Positions 35,582-47,389 of a stretch of 64,000 nucleotides of DNA are shown here, in pieces. The stretch comes from Floccularia luteovirens. Its lineage: Eukaryota > Basidiomycota > Agaricomycetes > Agaricales > Squamanitaceae. Numbering within the stretch: the stretch's first letter is position 1; every line of letters starts with the position of its first letter. The stretch lies in contig VSJF01000004.1 of assembly GCA_009739215.1 (NCBI GenBank), positions 806,001 to 870,000 on the forward strand. Direction: 5' to 3'. A program made the translations under genes and the position numbers. Below the pieces are notes generated by a model that worked only from the letters and a program-made list of their open reading frames with translations, searched no databases and had not been told where the DNA came from.

Positions 35582-37306
35582 TCATAAAATAAACATCGAA
35601 CTCACCACTACCTGTCTCCAGGTTTCGCCTTGCAGGAAATTTAGAGGGAAGTCCTGACCAACAGCATACCAGAGTAAACCTGCCAATGCGCCCATAAGAA
35701 TAGCCAAAGCTGGAGGTACGTAGAACCATTCAACGATGGTGTATGTCAAAGTAGCTACAACAAGCCACCAGGGCTGCCACCCGAGGCTTGAACCTCGGCT
35801 CGCGTCAGGGCTCAGGTATCCGATCTCCCAAAGTCTGTATACGGCGGTAAAGACAAGCCCAACAGCCGTTGCGTTAATTCCTCTGATGATACTGATGACA
35901 TATGGTTTAGATCGTAAGAGACTCCAGACGCTTTGGAATCCAATGGAAAGCCAGATGCCGGGAGCAAAAATTCCAAGAAAGCCTAATAATGCACCTACAA
36001 CTGTTGGGACAGATTGTGGGGTGTTGGAGCTTGCAACAGTCATTGCTCCTAAGAAAACCGCGAAATTGAAGTTTGGTCCAGGAAGAGCTTGGATGATTGC
36101 TAATCCGAGCAAGAAATCGCGTGAGGATACCCATCCTGGAACGACAACATATTCACGCAGGAGCGGGATAACAACGGGACCTCCTCCAAATATAATCGTG
36201 CCTGCTAGGAACATGCTATTAAACAGTGAAAAAAGCAATGGAGATGGAGTTATGACTCCGCGTAACACCATTAAGGCCATGAAGACGGCGACAAAGAGGA
36301 TGATTATGAAGATGCCCATCTTGGGAGGGATAGAGTAGAAAAATTCTTCAAAGTGAGGTTTTTGTACACCGCCTTCTTCTGCTGCTATGGTATCGTCGGT
36401 TAGTTTACTCAAAAATGGTATGTTAAGTTGACGACGTGACTCTCTTTGGCCGACGACAGAGGTGCTACTGCCGGACTGAACAACACCTGGTGCATAATCC
36501 TGAGCAACATTTGGTGCATCTTCCTGTGCTGCATTGGTAGGACGAGATTCGTCTGGGTCCAGATTTTGTCGCCATAACCAAGTGCGACTATCCCAGATTA
36601 GGGTTGCTACACCGCCGATCAGGATCAAAGTGGGGAAGTACCACAACGCATTATATAACAATCCTGCACACCCACCGAACACGACAAGTATGCGTGTCAG
36701 TTGGTCTGAAATGGACTTTCTGGCAAGTTGAACTGCTGATAAAGCGATTACGCCGACCGTAGCGGCGTTGAGCCCAGATAAGACAGCATATGCGATGGAT
36801 GGGAGAACTTCATCAATCTGTTGAACACCGAGAGACAGACTGTACATGGCTATTGCCCCGGGGACTGACCACAGAATAAAAGCAAGGATAGCCGGGAGTA
36901 TACCGGCATGGATCTGGGCTATACTAAACAGCATCTTAGTAGATGCAGGACCCGGGAGGGCCTGAGTTATTGCAAAAAGTTCCTGATACTGAGAAAACAA
37001 ACATTAGTGAAGACAGTGTAAACTATCTTAATAATACGGACATACTATTTTTTCGTCGATCCAGGGAGTTTGACCCAATCCATCGACAAATCTACGGTGT
37101 AGAATTTGGAAATGCACAGGAGGACCGCCAAACGCTATGAACCCCAAATCGTAGGTACATACAAAGACATCGCAAAGACGAGATATCAGGGAAGAGGTAG
37201 TGGTATCATCTTGGTTTAGCACTATATCTGTGTCCTGGCTCCGTATCTCTTGGCTTCTAGCTCCGTCCTCAACTACTGGAGTAATGTCGAGTGAATTTGC
37301 TGACAT
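35582..37306 (-). CDS. Chromate ion transporter (CHR family), two-domain form
   Basis: Two exons (37306-37046 and 36988-35582, intron 57 bp), 555 residues. Members export chromate, or are sulfate-linked anion transporters of uncertain native substrate. Two homologous CHR domains are visible. The first has YDLGFIAFGGPPVHFQILHR and ITQALPGPASTKMLFSIAQI. The second has TIIFGGGPVVIPLLREYVVV and AIIQALPGPNFNFAVFLGAM. FGG-P and QALPGP are the family signatures. At least ten hydrophobic segments are seen, plus a charged cytosolic linker in the middle (about residues 240-300). The C-terminus after GETWRQ is uncertain: a donor GTGAGT overlaps it and a short further exon could replace VVVSSMFIL. Confidence 0.92.
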
Positions 37307-37814
37307 GATTGTGTATAGCTCCTCCCAGATGCCTGCTTGGGGATGATTTCAGGTTTGTAGAGCTCCTTGGGGTTGCACTGGAGAGCTAGTAATGATATCT
37401 AGCCACAAGGCTGGAAGAAACAACTATTTTTCGGTCCGTTAAGTTCATCAAAAAACTTGGCTATGTGTATTGGTTGATATTGATTGTCCTCCAACACGCA
37501 CGTGGCTCCTGATTGTCCCATAACATAGACTCGGGAAAAACACCTGGCTTCGATTGGAAAAAAAGTAGAAGAGATCTATCAAATAGTCAGGCATCTGTAC
37601 GTATACACCATTGCAAACCCTGGATAGTAAAAAGTGATAGGCCACCCAAACCAAGAGGTGGAACCTGGCGAACCAGATCTGTTCTATTTCAGACATTTCT
37701 GGTAATTAATTAATCACGGGTCGCAGAACGTAAGCCCAAGGGACTATGTTGCAATAAATACGAGGTTTCAGCTTTGCAATTTCCTGGAAATATCGCTCGT
37801 AAGAAACCAAAACT
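37307..37814. promoter_or_regulatory. Divergent upstream region of chromate transporter and QPT, with CACGTG (37499-37504)
   Basis: 508 bp between divergent starts. Contains the hexamer CACGTG (flank GCACGTGGC) and AT-rich stretches but no clear TATA box near either start. Short frames on both strands are unsupported. Confidence 0.4.
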
Positions 37815-38978
37815 ATGAGTAACTCATACGAGCATCTGCTGCCTCCTAGCTGGAAGCCTCAAATAACGGCCTGGTTAGAAGAAGATACGCCCTCCTTTGA
37901 TTACGGGGGTTACGTCGTTGGAGATGCTTATAGAGAAGCCTTTCTCCTCGGGAAAGGAAAAGAACCAGCTGTCTTGGCAGGCTCACCTTTTTTCACAGAA
38001 ATCTTCACCCAGCTAGGCTGCGAGTGAGTACTTGCATATATAGATTACACAGAACGCATATCAATAGCTGATACCCCACTAGAGTCGAATGGCATGTAAA
38101 GGAGAGTGATGTATTTGAGCCTGTAAAGCATGTTGCGACAGTAAGAGGGAAAGCAAGACATTTACTCTTGGGTGAAAGGGTGGCACTCAATTTGCTTGCT
38201 AGGTGTAGTGGTATTGCAACAAAGTGAGTGTGCTGCTCCATTGACCTCATGCCGTCATGTCATCTTATCTACGCGACCGATTAAGATCAAGAAGGATCAA
38301 AGAACTTGCAAGAGGCTATGGCTACCAAGGCATAATTGCCGGAACACGCAAGACAACTCCTGGTATTGTATCTCGTCGTGAAGTCATTTCATTCTCTGAA
38401 TGTAATTTATAAACAGGGTTCAGGCTAGTCGAGAAATATGCTATGCTGGTTGGTGGTATAGATCCACACCGACACGACTTGTCGAGCATGATCATGTTGA
38501 AGGACAATCATATCTGGTCTTCCGGTATGGTCATACCACACCTCGTAAATTTATTGACCACTCATGTATATTATCATAGGATCAATCACAGCAGCAATCC
38601 AGAGTGCCCGCTCAGTTGGTGGCTTCAGCCTTCTACTGGATGTTGAAGTACGATCAGAGGCAGAGGCAGACGAAGCCATCGAAGCTGGAGCTGATATTAT
38701 TATGTTAGACAACATCGAAGGAGAGGAGTTGGTCAATGTTGCACGCAAATTGAAAGAAAAATGGAAGGGTAAAAGAAAGTTCATGTTTGAAACTAGCGGC
38801 AATATCACTGAAGCCAATTTGAAAGAGAGGGGAATAAATGGCAAGTCGCTGACCTGTCTTTGAATTCAAGATACTGACAACCCCCTCAGAGATCGACATT
38901 CTCAGCACCAGTGTTGTTCACCAGTCAGTGCAGCATATAGACTTCAGTCTGAAGATACAGATGCCCAAACAAGAATAA
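37815..38978 (+). CDS. BNA6: Nicotinate-nucleotide pyrophosphorylase (quinolinate phosphoribosyltransferase)
   Basis: It converts quinolinate plus PRPP to nicotinate mononucleotide, the last step of de novo NAD synthesis from tryptophan. About six exons. The N-terminal domain reads [20 protein letters not shown] and ends [20 protein letters not shown]. The active-site barrel has [11 protein letters not shown], then across a splice [59 protein letters not shown] and the ETSGNI segment. Every QPT signature (RKT, HR.D, LKDNH, EVE) is kept, so the enzyme should be active. The C-terminus is [20 protein letters not shown]. It faces an ACMSD-like amidohydrolase, whose reaction would draw off the precursor of quinolinate. 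Confidence 0.93.
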
Positions 38979-39035
38979 GAAATTAGATGCGATTGTCTTT
39001 AGGTTTTGGTAGATGAACTATGTGTATAGCTTCCG

Positions 39036-40350
39036 TTATTCCTTTAGAGCAAACAAAGATACAGCGTTTCCTCCACGAACGCCATCCTTATCAACTTCAC
39101 TCCAACCAGAAACTGCATTTATCGCCTCCAGATTTTCAACTACGCTCTTCCATTTGTCAGATGCTTGAAGAGGTGGGAAGAATGGGTGATCTGTGCCGAA
39201 TAACATGCGTTTACTGCCTTTGCTTCGTTCGGGTGTTGTGTGTGCGGAAGAGGTTGTTTCGTATCTGTCCGCTCGGGAGATGGCATCACTCACAAAACTA
39301 AGCTCTTCTGGACCATATGCGACTGCATCGAGATAGAGCTTGCCAATATAATAGCGGGCGTCATACTTCAAACGAGATGCAACGACAGGGTCGTGATCGA
39401 TGCAAGAAGCTAAACGTGATGACAGAGCAGGAAGAGCACCCCCTGAGTGGGCAAGTAGAAGACGAAGCGAGGGGTAACGATCAAATATTCCGGATAGTAT
39501 CAATCGTGTAGCAGCCTTGGTTTGTCTAAGAATAACAAATAGATGAGACGAGAGAATGACTCACAATGGTGGTCTCAAACGGGAAACCGAGGGCGAGAGG
39601 GAGGACGTGGCCATTTTCTTTGTCACCCCAAGCGCCTTTATCCACGCCATAGTGAGGGTGAAGAAAAATGACGAGGCCAGCCTTTTCTATAGCTTCCCAT
39701 ACAGGATTAAGATCTTCATCATCTAAGCCTTTTCCTATGCCTTTCGTACCCATAATTAGTCCACGCAGATGGGGTAGTTCCGCGATTTGTTTGACTGTTT
39801 CAAGTAAAGCTGTTGCCGAGATACCTGGCACAAGAGGGAGGAGACCAAAGCCATAGAGACGTTTGATGGGAAGGTTTGCAAGAGTCGGAGATGTTGAGCA
39901 ATAATCTTCAAGATCGTTATTCAACTCAGATGCTAGCTTATGGGCTTGTGTAGCTGGGAGGAAGTCGAGCCATGGATTTGCGGTGCTGATTAGTTGAATG
40001 AGCAATCGCTATTCAAACCAGGAACTAGAATCAGCCACCTTACGACAGAGACGTCAATTTCATGTTTGTCCATAAACTTCAGTTTTTCTAAGTCCATTTT
40101 ATTACCATCTGCAACCATCCCAACCAACATATCACCGACCTTCACGGTCCCAATATTGTGGTCCGACTGGTCGCCCGCCACTCGGTTCATGATCCAGAAT
40201 CAGCAACCTGTCTTCCCTCGCTCCCTCTGCATTTGTTGTTGAACGTATGAATGGAACTGACGACCTGCTTCTCAAAAGTGAAGCATAGCGGGGAAGATAA
40301 ACATGGGTATGGATATCGACGAGAAGCTTGTTTGTGAAAGACATCATCAA
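39036..40350 (-). CDS. Amidohydrolase-2 family decarboxylase, ACMSD-like
   Basis: A metal-dependent TIM-barrel enzyme of the amidohydrolase-2 family, the family of 2-amino-3-carboxymuconate semialdehyde decarboxylase (ACMSD). About four exons. Start MMMSFTNKLLVDIHTHVYLP carries the metal-binding H-T-H. FMDKHEIDVSVV lies in exon 2. Further ligands are in LVIFLHPHYGV and LRLLLAHSGGALPALSSR, and the catalytic Asp in MLFGTDHPFFPP. The set of metal ligands looks complete, so activity is likely. Related enzymes act on 2,3-dihydroxybenzoate, gamma-resorcylate or uracil-5-carboxylate, and fungi have several paralogues; the ACMSD label rests on the motifs and on the neighbour QPT. The stop at 39036 leaves only 57 bp to the QPT stop. 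The tail is VRGGNAVSLFALKE. Confidence 0.78.
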
Positions 40351-40817
40351 CTGAATAATTTTGTATCACAGGGTTTTGTCAAGGTTTTTGACACGAAGTA
40401 ACTCCCAGATTCCTGAAATGCCAACCAACTATGTATGGGAACTTAAGGGAAGGAGAAATGATGCTAGGTTCAACACCCTCAAGGCCACATGAATATACTG
40501 TATAACATCCAGCTAAACAACTGGCGCTCAGTCTCTTGGCCGACCAACAAGTGCTCAACAGCGCTCGATGCTCAACTCCTAAATCCGTTAAACTCCACCT
40601 CCCACATGTCTGCTAAATTTGTCCATGATAAATTAAGGGTGTTAACGGTATGCATTCAATTTGTCGCCACCCTATTACCCGTCTCTGATTTTGACACAGT
40701 CCGTTTTTCCTGGCGAGCGGTTCTTTTTTTTCACCTCTTTTTTTTTTTTTCATCAGGTCTGGCTGCCTTTCAGTATATAAACAGGATTTTTCAGTCTTGA
40801 TCTCTTTGCTCGCAACT
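40351..40817. promoter_or_regulatory. Upstream region of the Ser/Thr-rich membrane protein, TATA at 40774-40780
   Basis: 467 bp divergent spacer. Long T tracts at about 40727-40751 precede a TATATAA element 38-44 bp upstream of the start codon at 40818. No ORF with support. Confidence 0.45.
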
Positions 40818-42194
40818 ATGCCGCCATCTGTAATTGTGATGCACCCAATAGGGCGTGCAGCCACTGTTTTTCTTGTACTTTTCGTTTTTGCGATCATAGT
40901 TCTATCAAAATCTGACAGCCACTCGTCATCCTTGTCCACGAGAGATGTCCCGCGATTCCTGGCTCGCCAAGATAGCGGCACTCCGATCATCGATTCTAGT
41001 ATCTCGGAAGCATCCTCCCAAACTTATATCTCTGCTACTTCAACTTCCTCTGCGTCATCTTCCTCACAAGTAGAGCAGAGCTCAATACCAGCAACCTCAA
41101 CAAAACCTACTTTACCACACCCACGGCCCCCACTTCCGAGCCCGAGCATCTCCAGCGAAACTGTTTTCACTACGACTACTGTTGTTGCTTCTCCATCTGC
41201 TTCTCCGTCTGCTTCTTTGCCCACACCTGTCTCTCGCCAACCTAGTTCGGCCGCTACCATCCCCAATGTCATTCATTCTTCGTCGATGTATGCTTCCTCA
41301 TTCTTCTTGACAACATTTCTATTATATTGACTATCTATACAGTGAGACGGCACTAGCGAACAACCTCCCATCCACTCATACTTCACTTGCTATCACAACT
41401 GGTCAATCACAATCGTCTGGTGCTATTCTCCGGACTACCCTCGTAGTAGTAGATAAGGGAAAAGCATCTTTTAGCACTTCGACAGTACATCCCACCTCGA
41501 CTTCAACTTCAACCGCTAATGCTCTTGCTTCTAAATCGTGAGTTTCTACTAATCAATTGAATCATTTTATTTTATCAATCTCGTCTGTAGATTCTGGGAA
41601 AATAAAAGTGCTGTAGCCGGAACATTTGTAGTCGTTGGAATCGTTGTCCTTGCTCTCCTTTCTGCTTTAGCTTTCAGTCTTCTCAAGCGATTCAATCAAA
41701 GGCGTGCCGATCGCGCGGCAGAAAGGTTATTCGAGAAGTTCCCTGAGCCGGAAGTGTCCCCTGAGCCGGACTTTAGGAGTCACAATGATTCCCCTGGCTT
41801 GAGCTTTCACAGGATCCCATTAGATCCCTTCCAAATCAGCGAAGTCAATTACAACAATGTTCAGGACAGATATCAGGGTGCCTACAATCCTTATGTCATT
41901 GAGGACAATTTCAGTGGCGCCGGATACTCCCAACAAGGTGCCTCACGAACGGTGTCACATAGCGCAAGTAGTATTCCTACCAACTCAGCTCAGAGGCGCG
42001 ATCGAGGAATACAGGAGTTGTCACCTTTCGAGCAACCAACGACCACAAGCGGACGATATCAACCGACATACAATTCATACAACACAGTTTTTCCTATTCC
42101 TGAAAATGGCTTGCCAGCCGCTTACTCTGGTCCCACCGCCGGTCCGGAACGTGTTCCGCATTCACCATCAGTTGATTCCTTCTACGGCGTATGA
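40818..42194 (+). CDS. Ser/Thr-rich single-pass membrane protein (wall-sensor-like)
   Basis: Three exons. The start MPPSVIVMHPIGRAATVFLV opens a hydrophobic signal or signal-anchor segment to about residue 30. It is followed by some 200 residues dominated by Ser, Thr and Pro, likely heavily O-mannosylated. A single membrane helix lies near GTFVVVGIVVLALLSALAFS, followed by a basic stop-transfer LLKRFNQRRADRAAER. The cytosolic tail of about 160 residues is Tyr/Asn/Pro-rich (QDRYQGAYNPYVIEDN) and ends PSVDSFYGV. This architecture resembles Mid2/Wsc wall-stress sensors, but no cysteine-rich WSC domain is present, so the resemblance is in layout only. The longer upstream frame begins at a TTG and is not used. 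Confidence 0.68.
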
Positions 42195-42642
42195 AATCGA
42201 GTCTGAATGAGAAGAGAAGACAAAAATGGACGTTAATGGTATGTAATGAAAACTCTACTTTGCAACTACTATTGAAAGAGGTTATTGTCCAGTCCTGAAA
42301 AAATGTAAATTGTACGAGACGATCCGTGTTTATTACTTTTTATCTGTATTTACTGATATCCATACTGGATGGGATGGACTGATTCTGCGGGACGGAATGT
42401 TGTGTAGTTGACGTAGAATAAAAAATGTAGACAGACTGAATAGAAGAATGTATAAATCTTGACATTGTGCAATAATTCCGTGGTTGACACGAAGTCCTTG
42501 GGCGCGACGGTGGCGTTATATAAATCAATGTGGACTCGTATGCACAACCATATTTCTGCTTTAATTGGCATAGAAGTTGCAAACTGCTATTAACAGAAGG
42601 TGACACACTTATCCTTTTCTTTACCTTTCCCACAAAATTCTT
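42195..42642. promoter_or_regulatory. Intergenic with TATA (42517-42523) upstream of the enoyl-CoA hydratase
   Basis: 448 bp spacer. A TATATAA element lies 120-126 bp before the start at 42643. Minus-strand frames here are unsupported and AT-rich. Confidence 0.4.
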
Positions 42643-43785
42643 ATGATCTTTCACACATCGCATCTCCTGCCCAGGATCGCGCAGCAATGTCCTCGTTATT
42701 CACGTAGATACCTTTCTACCTCCATTCGGGACGCATTCTTGGAACCAGTTGAATCCCATCCCGGTATTACCTGTCTGTCACTCAACCGTCCGCAAAGCAA
42801 GAACGCAATATCCACAACGCTACTTCGTGTAATAACTTCTATGTTTGTATCTTGGAACTTGATCCTGAATCTTAGCTGCTTAGCAACTTCGCGAGAGTTT
42901 AGAAGAAGTCCATTTCGACAAGAGGTAGTGACACCCCAATTTTTCAACTAATACTTTATCCTAACTACGACCTGTCTACAGTACGCGCGTACTGATTCTC
43001 CGTTCAACTACCACCGGCTCTTTCTGTGCTGGTGCTGACCTGGTTGAGCGGCGCACCATGTCACAAGCGCAAGTCTCCAAGTTCTTGTACGAGCTTCGGG
43101 ATGCGCTCGGCAAGCTCGAAGACCTTCCAATGCCAACCATCGCTGCTATTGATGGACCTGCACTTGGCGGTGGACTGGAATTGGGTCTTGCTTGTGATCT
43201 GCGCGTAGCAGGTGTGAATATTCGCGTTCTTACACGAGGGGTGTTAATGTGCTTGTTTCTTTTCCATTAGGCCATAGTGTTACGAAGATCGGCTTGCCAG
43301 AAACAAGCCTTGGGATTATACCCGGTGCTGGTGGTACTCAAAGGGCTACAAGAGTCTTGGGGCCGGCTAAAGCCAAGGACTTAATATTTACCGCAAGAAT
43401 ATTAACTGCGACAGAGGCCTTAGATTGGGGTGAGATTTAGATACTTGAGCATTTGATATCCTATTATACGTTTAATAGGGTTGGTTAACTACGTGTCGGA
43501 TCCTGGTACGACAGCTTTCGACCGCGCACTCTTGTTGGCCGAGATGATCTCGAAGAATGGTATGTGATCATTCTGGGGATGAGCTCAATTTTGCTGATTG
43601 TTTTTAAAGCTCCGTTGGCTCTTCAAGCTGCAAAAGAGTCCATCTCACGCTCTCAAGATCTAAGTCTTGAAACAGGTCTTGATTTCGAGAGAGCATCTTA
43701 TGATACACTTCTTAAGAGTTCGGATCGTATTGAGGCACTGAATGCATTTAAAGAGAAGCGACGACCAAATTTTAAGGGAGAATAA
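42643..43785 (+). CDS. Mitochondrial enoyl-CoA hydratase/isomerase family protein (AUH-like)
   Basis: A crotonase-fold enzyme that hydrates enoyl-CoA esters; the closest resemblance is to AUH, 3-methylglutaconyl-CoA hydratase of leucine breakdown. About six exons. The N-terminus [20 protein letters not shown] is basic, amphipathic and typical of mitochondrial import. Core: [14 protein letters not shown], then [17 protein letters not shown] (first oxyanion-hole segment), [20 protein letters not shown] (second), and [19 protein letters not shown] with the catalytic Glu positions. The tail is [16 protein letters not shown], common to the family. A small exon with [13 protein letters not shown] near 42886 was placed by frame. 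Substrate preference is not certain from sequence. Confidence 0.88.
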
Positions 43786-43829
43786 ACAATATATTATGGA
43801 TGTGTTACTAATAATTCATCTTGCGGCAA

Positions 43830-46800
43830 CTATGTGGATGAGTTGCTAAAAGGACGAGAGAATGTTCCAGTAATACTAGCAGGTATCGTAGGCATGACCA
43901 TGGAGCGTCCATCCATTTTCAAATTTTCAAAGTCCCTCATCATAACACTCATCCGAGCGAAACGATCTTTGAAACCAGGACCGCTAACGCCATCCTCAGA
44001 CGTGATCTGAGAATCATTGAATTCTCTTTCACATTGGCTCCAGTCGCTTCTTTGAGCCAAAAATGGTTTCAAGAGATTAGCATCAATCCTGCCGAGATAG
44101 TTCTCTGTAATGTAAGACTTCAGAATTTCGGGTCGGACCAGGAATACATTGCCGAGTTGGCGAATGAACTCGAAACGTTCGTGAAGAGCTGGAATTCCGA
44201 AGCTGCTGACTGTATCTTGATAAGATTTGAGATCCCTGGACTATAAGTCAGCGAAATAACCCAACCATACAGCTTAAACCGCGAACTCACTTCGCCAACA
44301 TCAGACCTCCCGTCGCACTGACTGAGAACTTGTGCATATGTTCCAGCAGGAGACTAGACACCAAATGTTGTGAATAAATCAGAGAACAAATCTTACATAC
44401 AAAACAAACCTATGGAATGAAACCCCAATTTCAGTTAGGAAAATCTCCAGATTCTTCCCACTTAAGTTTGAGACAGCGGCGTCGCGAACTCTTTCCAAAG
44501 TTTCGCAACAGGCGACACATGGTTCAGTATTAACCCGAGCGAAAGACAGGTCATCGTTTCTTGGTTTGAAATCATTACGCTTCTGCTTTGCTAATTGCAT
44601 AGACAACCAAGAGATGACAGCTGATGCATTCGTTAGACAAAAAGACGGAGGTAACAAGTTGGAATAGCTCACCATCCACAACGCGCTGAATGAGATTATT
44701 AGAGGCATTTTCAAGCCTGTTTACTGTTTGGGTATTGAAGAGGGCCATCTCGCGCCGGAGGGTGACTGAAGAACTCGCTAAAGGAAGGAGTGCAGTGTTG
44801 ACATATTGTTGCCACAGATGGCATATAAGGTCAATGGCCCGCAAGACTACTAGTGGTTGAAGGCTTGGCTCTGTTTTAGATTCGGTGGCGTCCAACCTGA
44901 CTGAGGTCCTGTGAATACTTCGTTTAGCACCGAATGACTAGTTGATTCAAGACATAACCACTAACGACTCAAGGGCCAACTCCATATATGAGTTGGAAAT
45001 TGTTTCAGATAAGACTTTCATAAGAGCAAAAGTATGCTTCGGGCTAAATAAACCTGTTAAATTAAATGCCATTAACATTAGTGACAAACTTACCATTCAT
45101 TGGGAGGGCTAAGCTCCATGCATCGGCCAAGCGCTTCAGCATGCCATCTAAGCATCTTCTCTGCAACATCAACACCCAAGACACCATCTTCTTCTTTTAC
45201 GGGTTCTTCTCCAGGCTTTTCTTGGGAGCGGTCCGAAGTGATACCACCAAATCTCATAAACGCAGCAGCAGCTTGTGCAGATGTTGTCGAACTACCACCT
45301 GGATTTGTGTTCGCCGTGGCTGCGCTGATTTGGTTGACTACCCTATCGAACATGGAAGATTTGGCTTTTTGGGCTTTCTGTATATATTTCAAATAGTTAG
45401 TCATATTTTTGGAAATAAGTGAAATGAGCAACACACGTGGAACCTCGTGAAATGAGTGAGCAGGTTAGAGTAGAGTGTTATCAAATTTTTGCACTCCCTT
45501 TCCAAATAACGCTGTCCTTCTGTATATGGAACGAAAAGCTCTTCCATGGCAATTTCCAGCATGTTTCCCATAGTTGCTGCCGTTGTTATGGGCGCAGGTG
45601 CTGCACCAGTTATCGACCTTCTGAACTCGGTCACTTCATAAGGAGTTCGTGAAGCAACACTTGGTAGTTCATGTGTTTTCAGATCCTCCACCAAGTTTGA
45701 TGCCTGACTGTGAACTAGCTGCAGAATCCGTAAGTATGCTAGATCCGATAAATCTGCGCCTCTGTGCAGGAGGTATTCCATGTGTTGTTGTATCTAATAT
45801 CAACAGATCAGTGTTTGGCATGATATAGGCTCTGAAGAGCTTACTGATTGTGCAAAAACACGCTGCAAAAATACTTGCATGACAATAGGAGGATTTGGGA
45901 AGACTGCTTTCACTATCTGTGTTTCTGTGTCAACCGTGGATCTAATTTCAATAAATAGTTCTGTCAGGCCGGTTTCAGTTTTTGGTGGGATTGTATCAGG
46001 ATCAGCTATAACACTCCATCTGAAAAAAAAGGATGAGGTGGGGCTTTGCAATCTATTAACGTTCTTACAAAGTCGTGTCCTCTGTTTGTCTTGCATCCCG
46101 TACGTTATTAATGAAAAAGTCGTGCTGATTGACGTAGACTTGAACACAAGATGTCCCGCCATTGAATTCCAGTAATGTCTGGGCGCAGTGCTAACTAGTT
46201 GAAGGATGGTTACGATTGTTAGGCTTAACATTACAGGTCGAATACGAACATGCATCATTTTAGGATCTCCCTTCCTATAACATCGATCAAAGAGGTTTAG
46301 CATTTCTTTTTCGAACTTTTCGCAATACTTTTCGATACTTTCACGAGTCTGCACGACTTGTTTGGTCAGCTCAACCACGGAAACATTTTAAAGTTAACTC
46401 ACTTTGTCGGCTGTCGGCAGGTCAACCTCTTTTGCGACAGTGTTCAAACGACGAAGAATGACAGCAACTTGACGTCTTCCGGCCCTTCCTTCTTTCCTCA
46501 AGGCGTCCAAACGGGAAGTATCTCCCTTTGTAAACTGATTATAATAGTCAATAAGATCATATGCCGCTTGAGCTCTTTGACGTTCAATGTGTACGGTTTC
46601 AAGTTGATCACCTAGCAGAAGGTTAGTCTTCACAAAAAAACAGAACAAGACCAAACTCACCGATACGAACGGCGGTACTGCTGACTTCATTCATCCTACC
46701 CTCCATCCCAGTAAATGAATTCCCCACTGCCTGTGAGATTATGTTATTCAAGCTCAGCTCCCATTCCTGCGACTTACTTCAAAACCTCTTGTCAAATCTA

Positions 46801-47195
46801 CCATCCTCTTTGAATATTCTCTCTCCGAGACTCGTACACTTTTCTCCAGCTGTTCCGTTCTAGTTTGTACGTCTTTCCTTAAAGCAATGAGCTTATCTAC
46901 AGCTGCTTCGAATGTTCTTATAAACGGCTTGGGGTCGAATGCTGTCCAAAAGTTATTGGCAAACGCAAACGAGGTATATGAGATATACGTACGCCCATTA
47001 TCAGCTTCGGACTGTGCAATAAGCTTCTCTGACACCGAAGAAACGAAATCGGAGACGTCAAATTTCCCCTAGGTATTGGCAGTTTCATAAGCCTTCATCT
47101 TAGTGCTGGAACATATCTTTCACCTCAAATGTTGAGAGTTGTAGATGTTCCGAAATTTGAGCCTCTTGTGCCATAAATTTCGGTAGAGCCGACAT
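43830..47195 (-). CDS. SEC10: Exocyst complex subunit Sec10
   Basis: Sec10 is an exocyst subunit needed for tethering secretory vesicles at the plasma membrane. About a dozen exons and roughly 900 residues. Start MSALPKFMAQEAQISEHLQL at 47195. The coiled-coil N-terminal part has FDPKPFIRTFEAAVDKLIAL and REYSKRMVDLTRGFE, then ERQRAQAAYDLIDYYNQFTK and GRRQVAVILRRLNTVAKEVD, all strong Sec10 features. The helical middle runs through DTIPPKTETGLTELFIEIR and PFVYTEG-like VPYTEGQRYLERECKNLITL. The C-terminus has RFARMSVMMRDFENLKMDG and stops at 43830, 45 bp past the stop of the hydratase gene. Some middle exons (44.4-45.1 kb) were joined by frame only. Together with SEC15 at 23.5-26.4 kb, two exocyst subunits lie within 24 kb. 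Confidence 0.9.
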
Positions 47196-47389
47196 TATTG
47201 GCTAAGTGAGACCACGTATCCACGATCAGCTGTGTTCTCGTGCTGTGTTGTATATCCAAGCAACGTATCGCTAAGGATGATGATCTCGCTGCATCGTTTT
47301 ATTTGAACTTGTTATATTCAGTAGCTGTAGTTTCTATTTTGGTACTTTTTAGGTGCAACTTTTTTTATTCATTATCATTATTCAAATAC

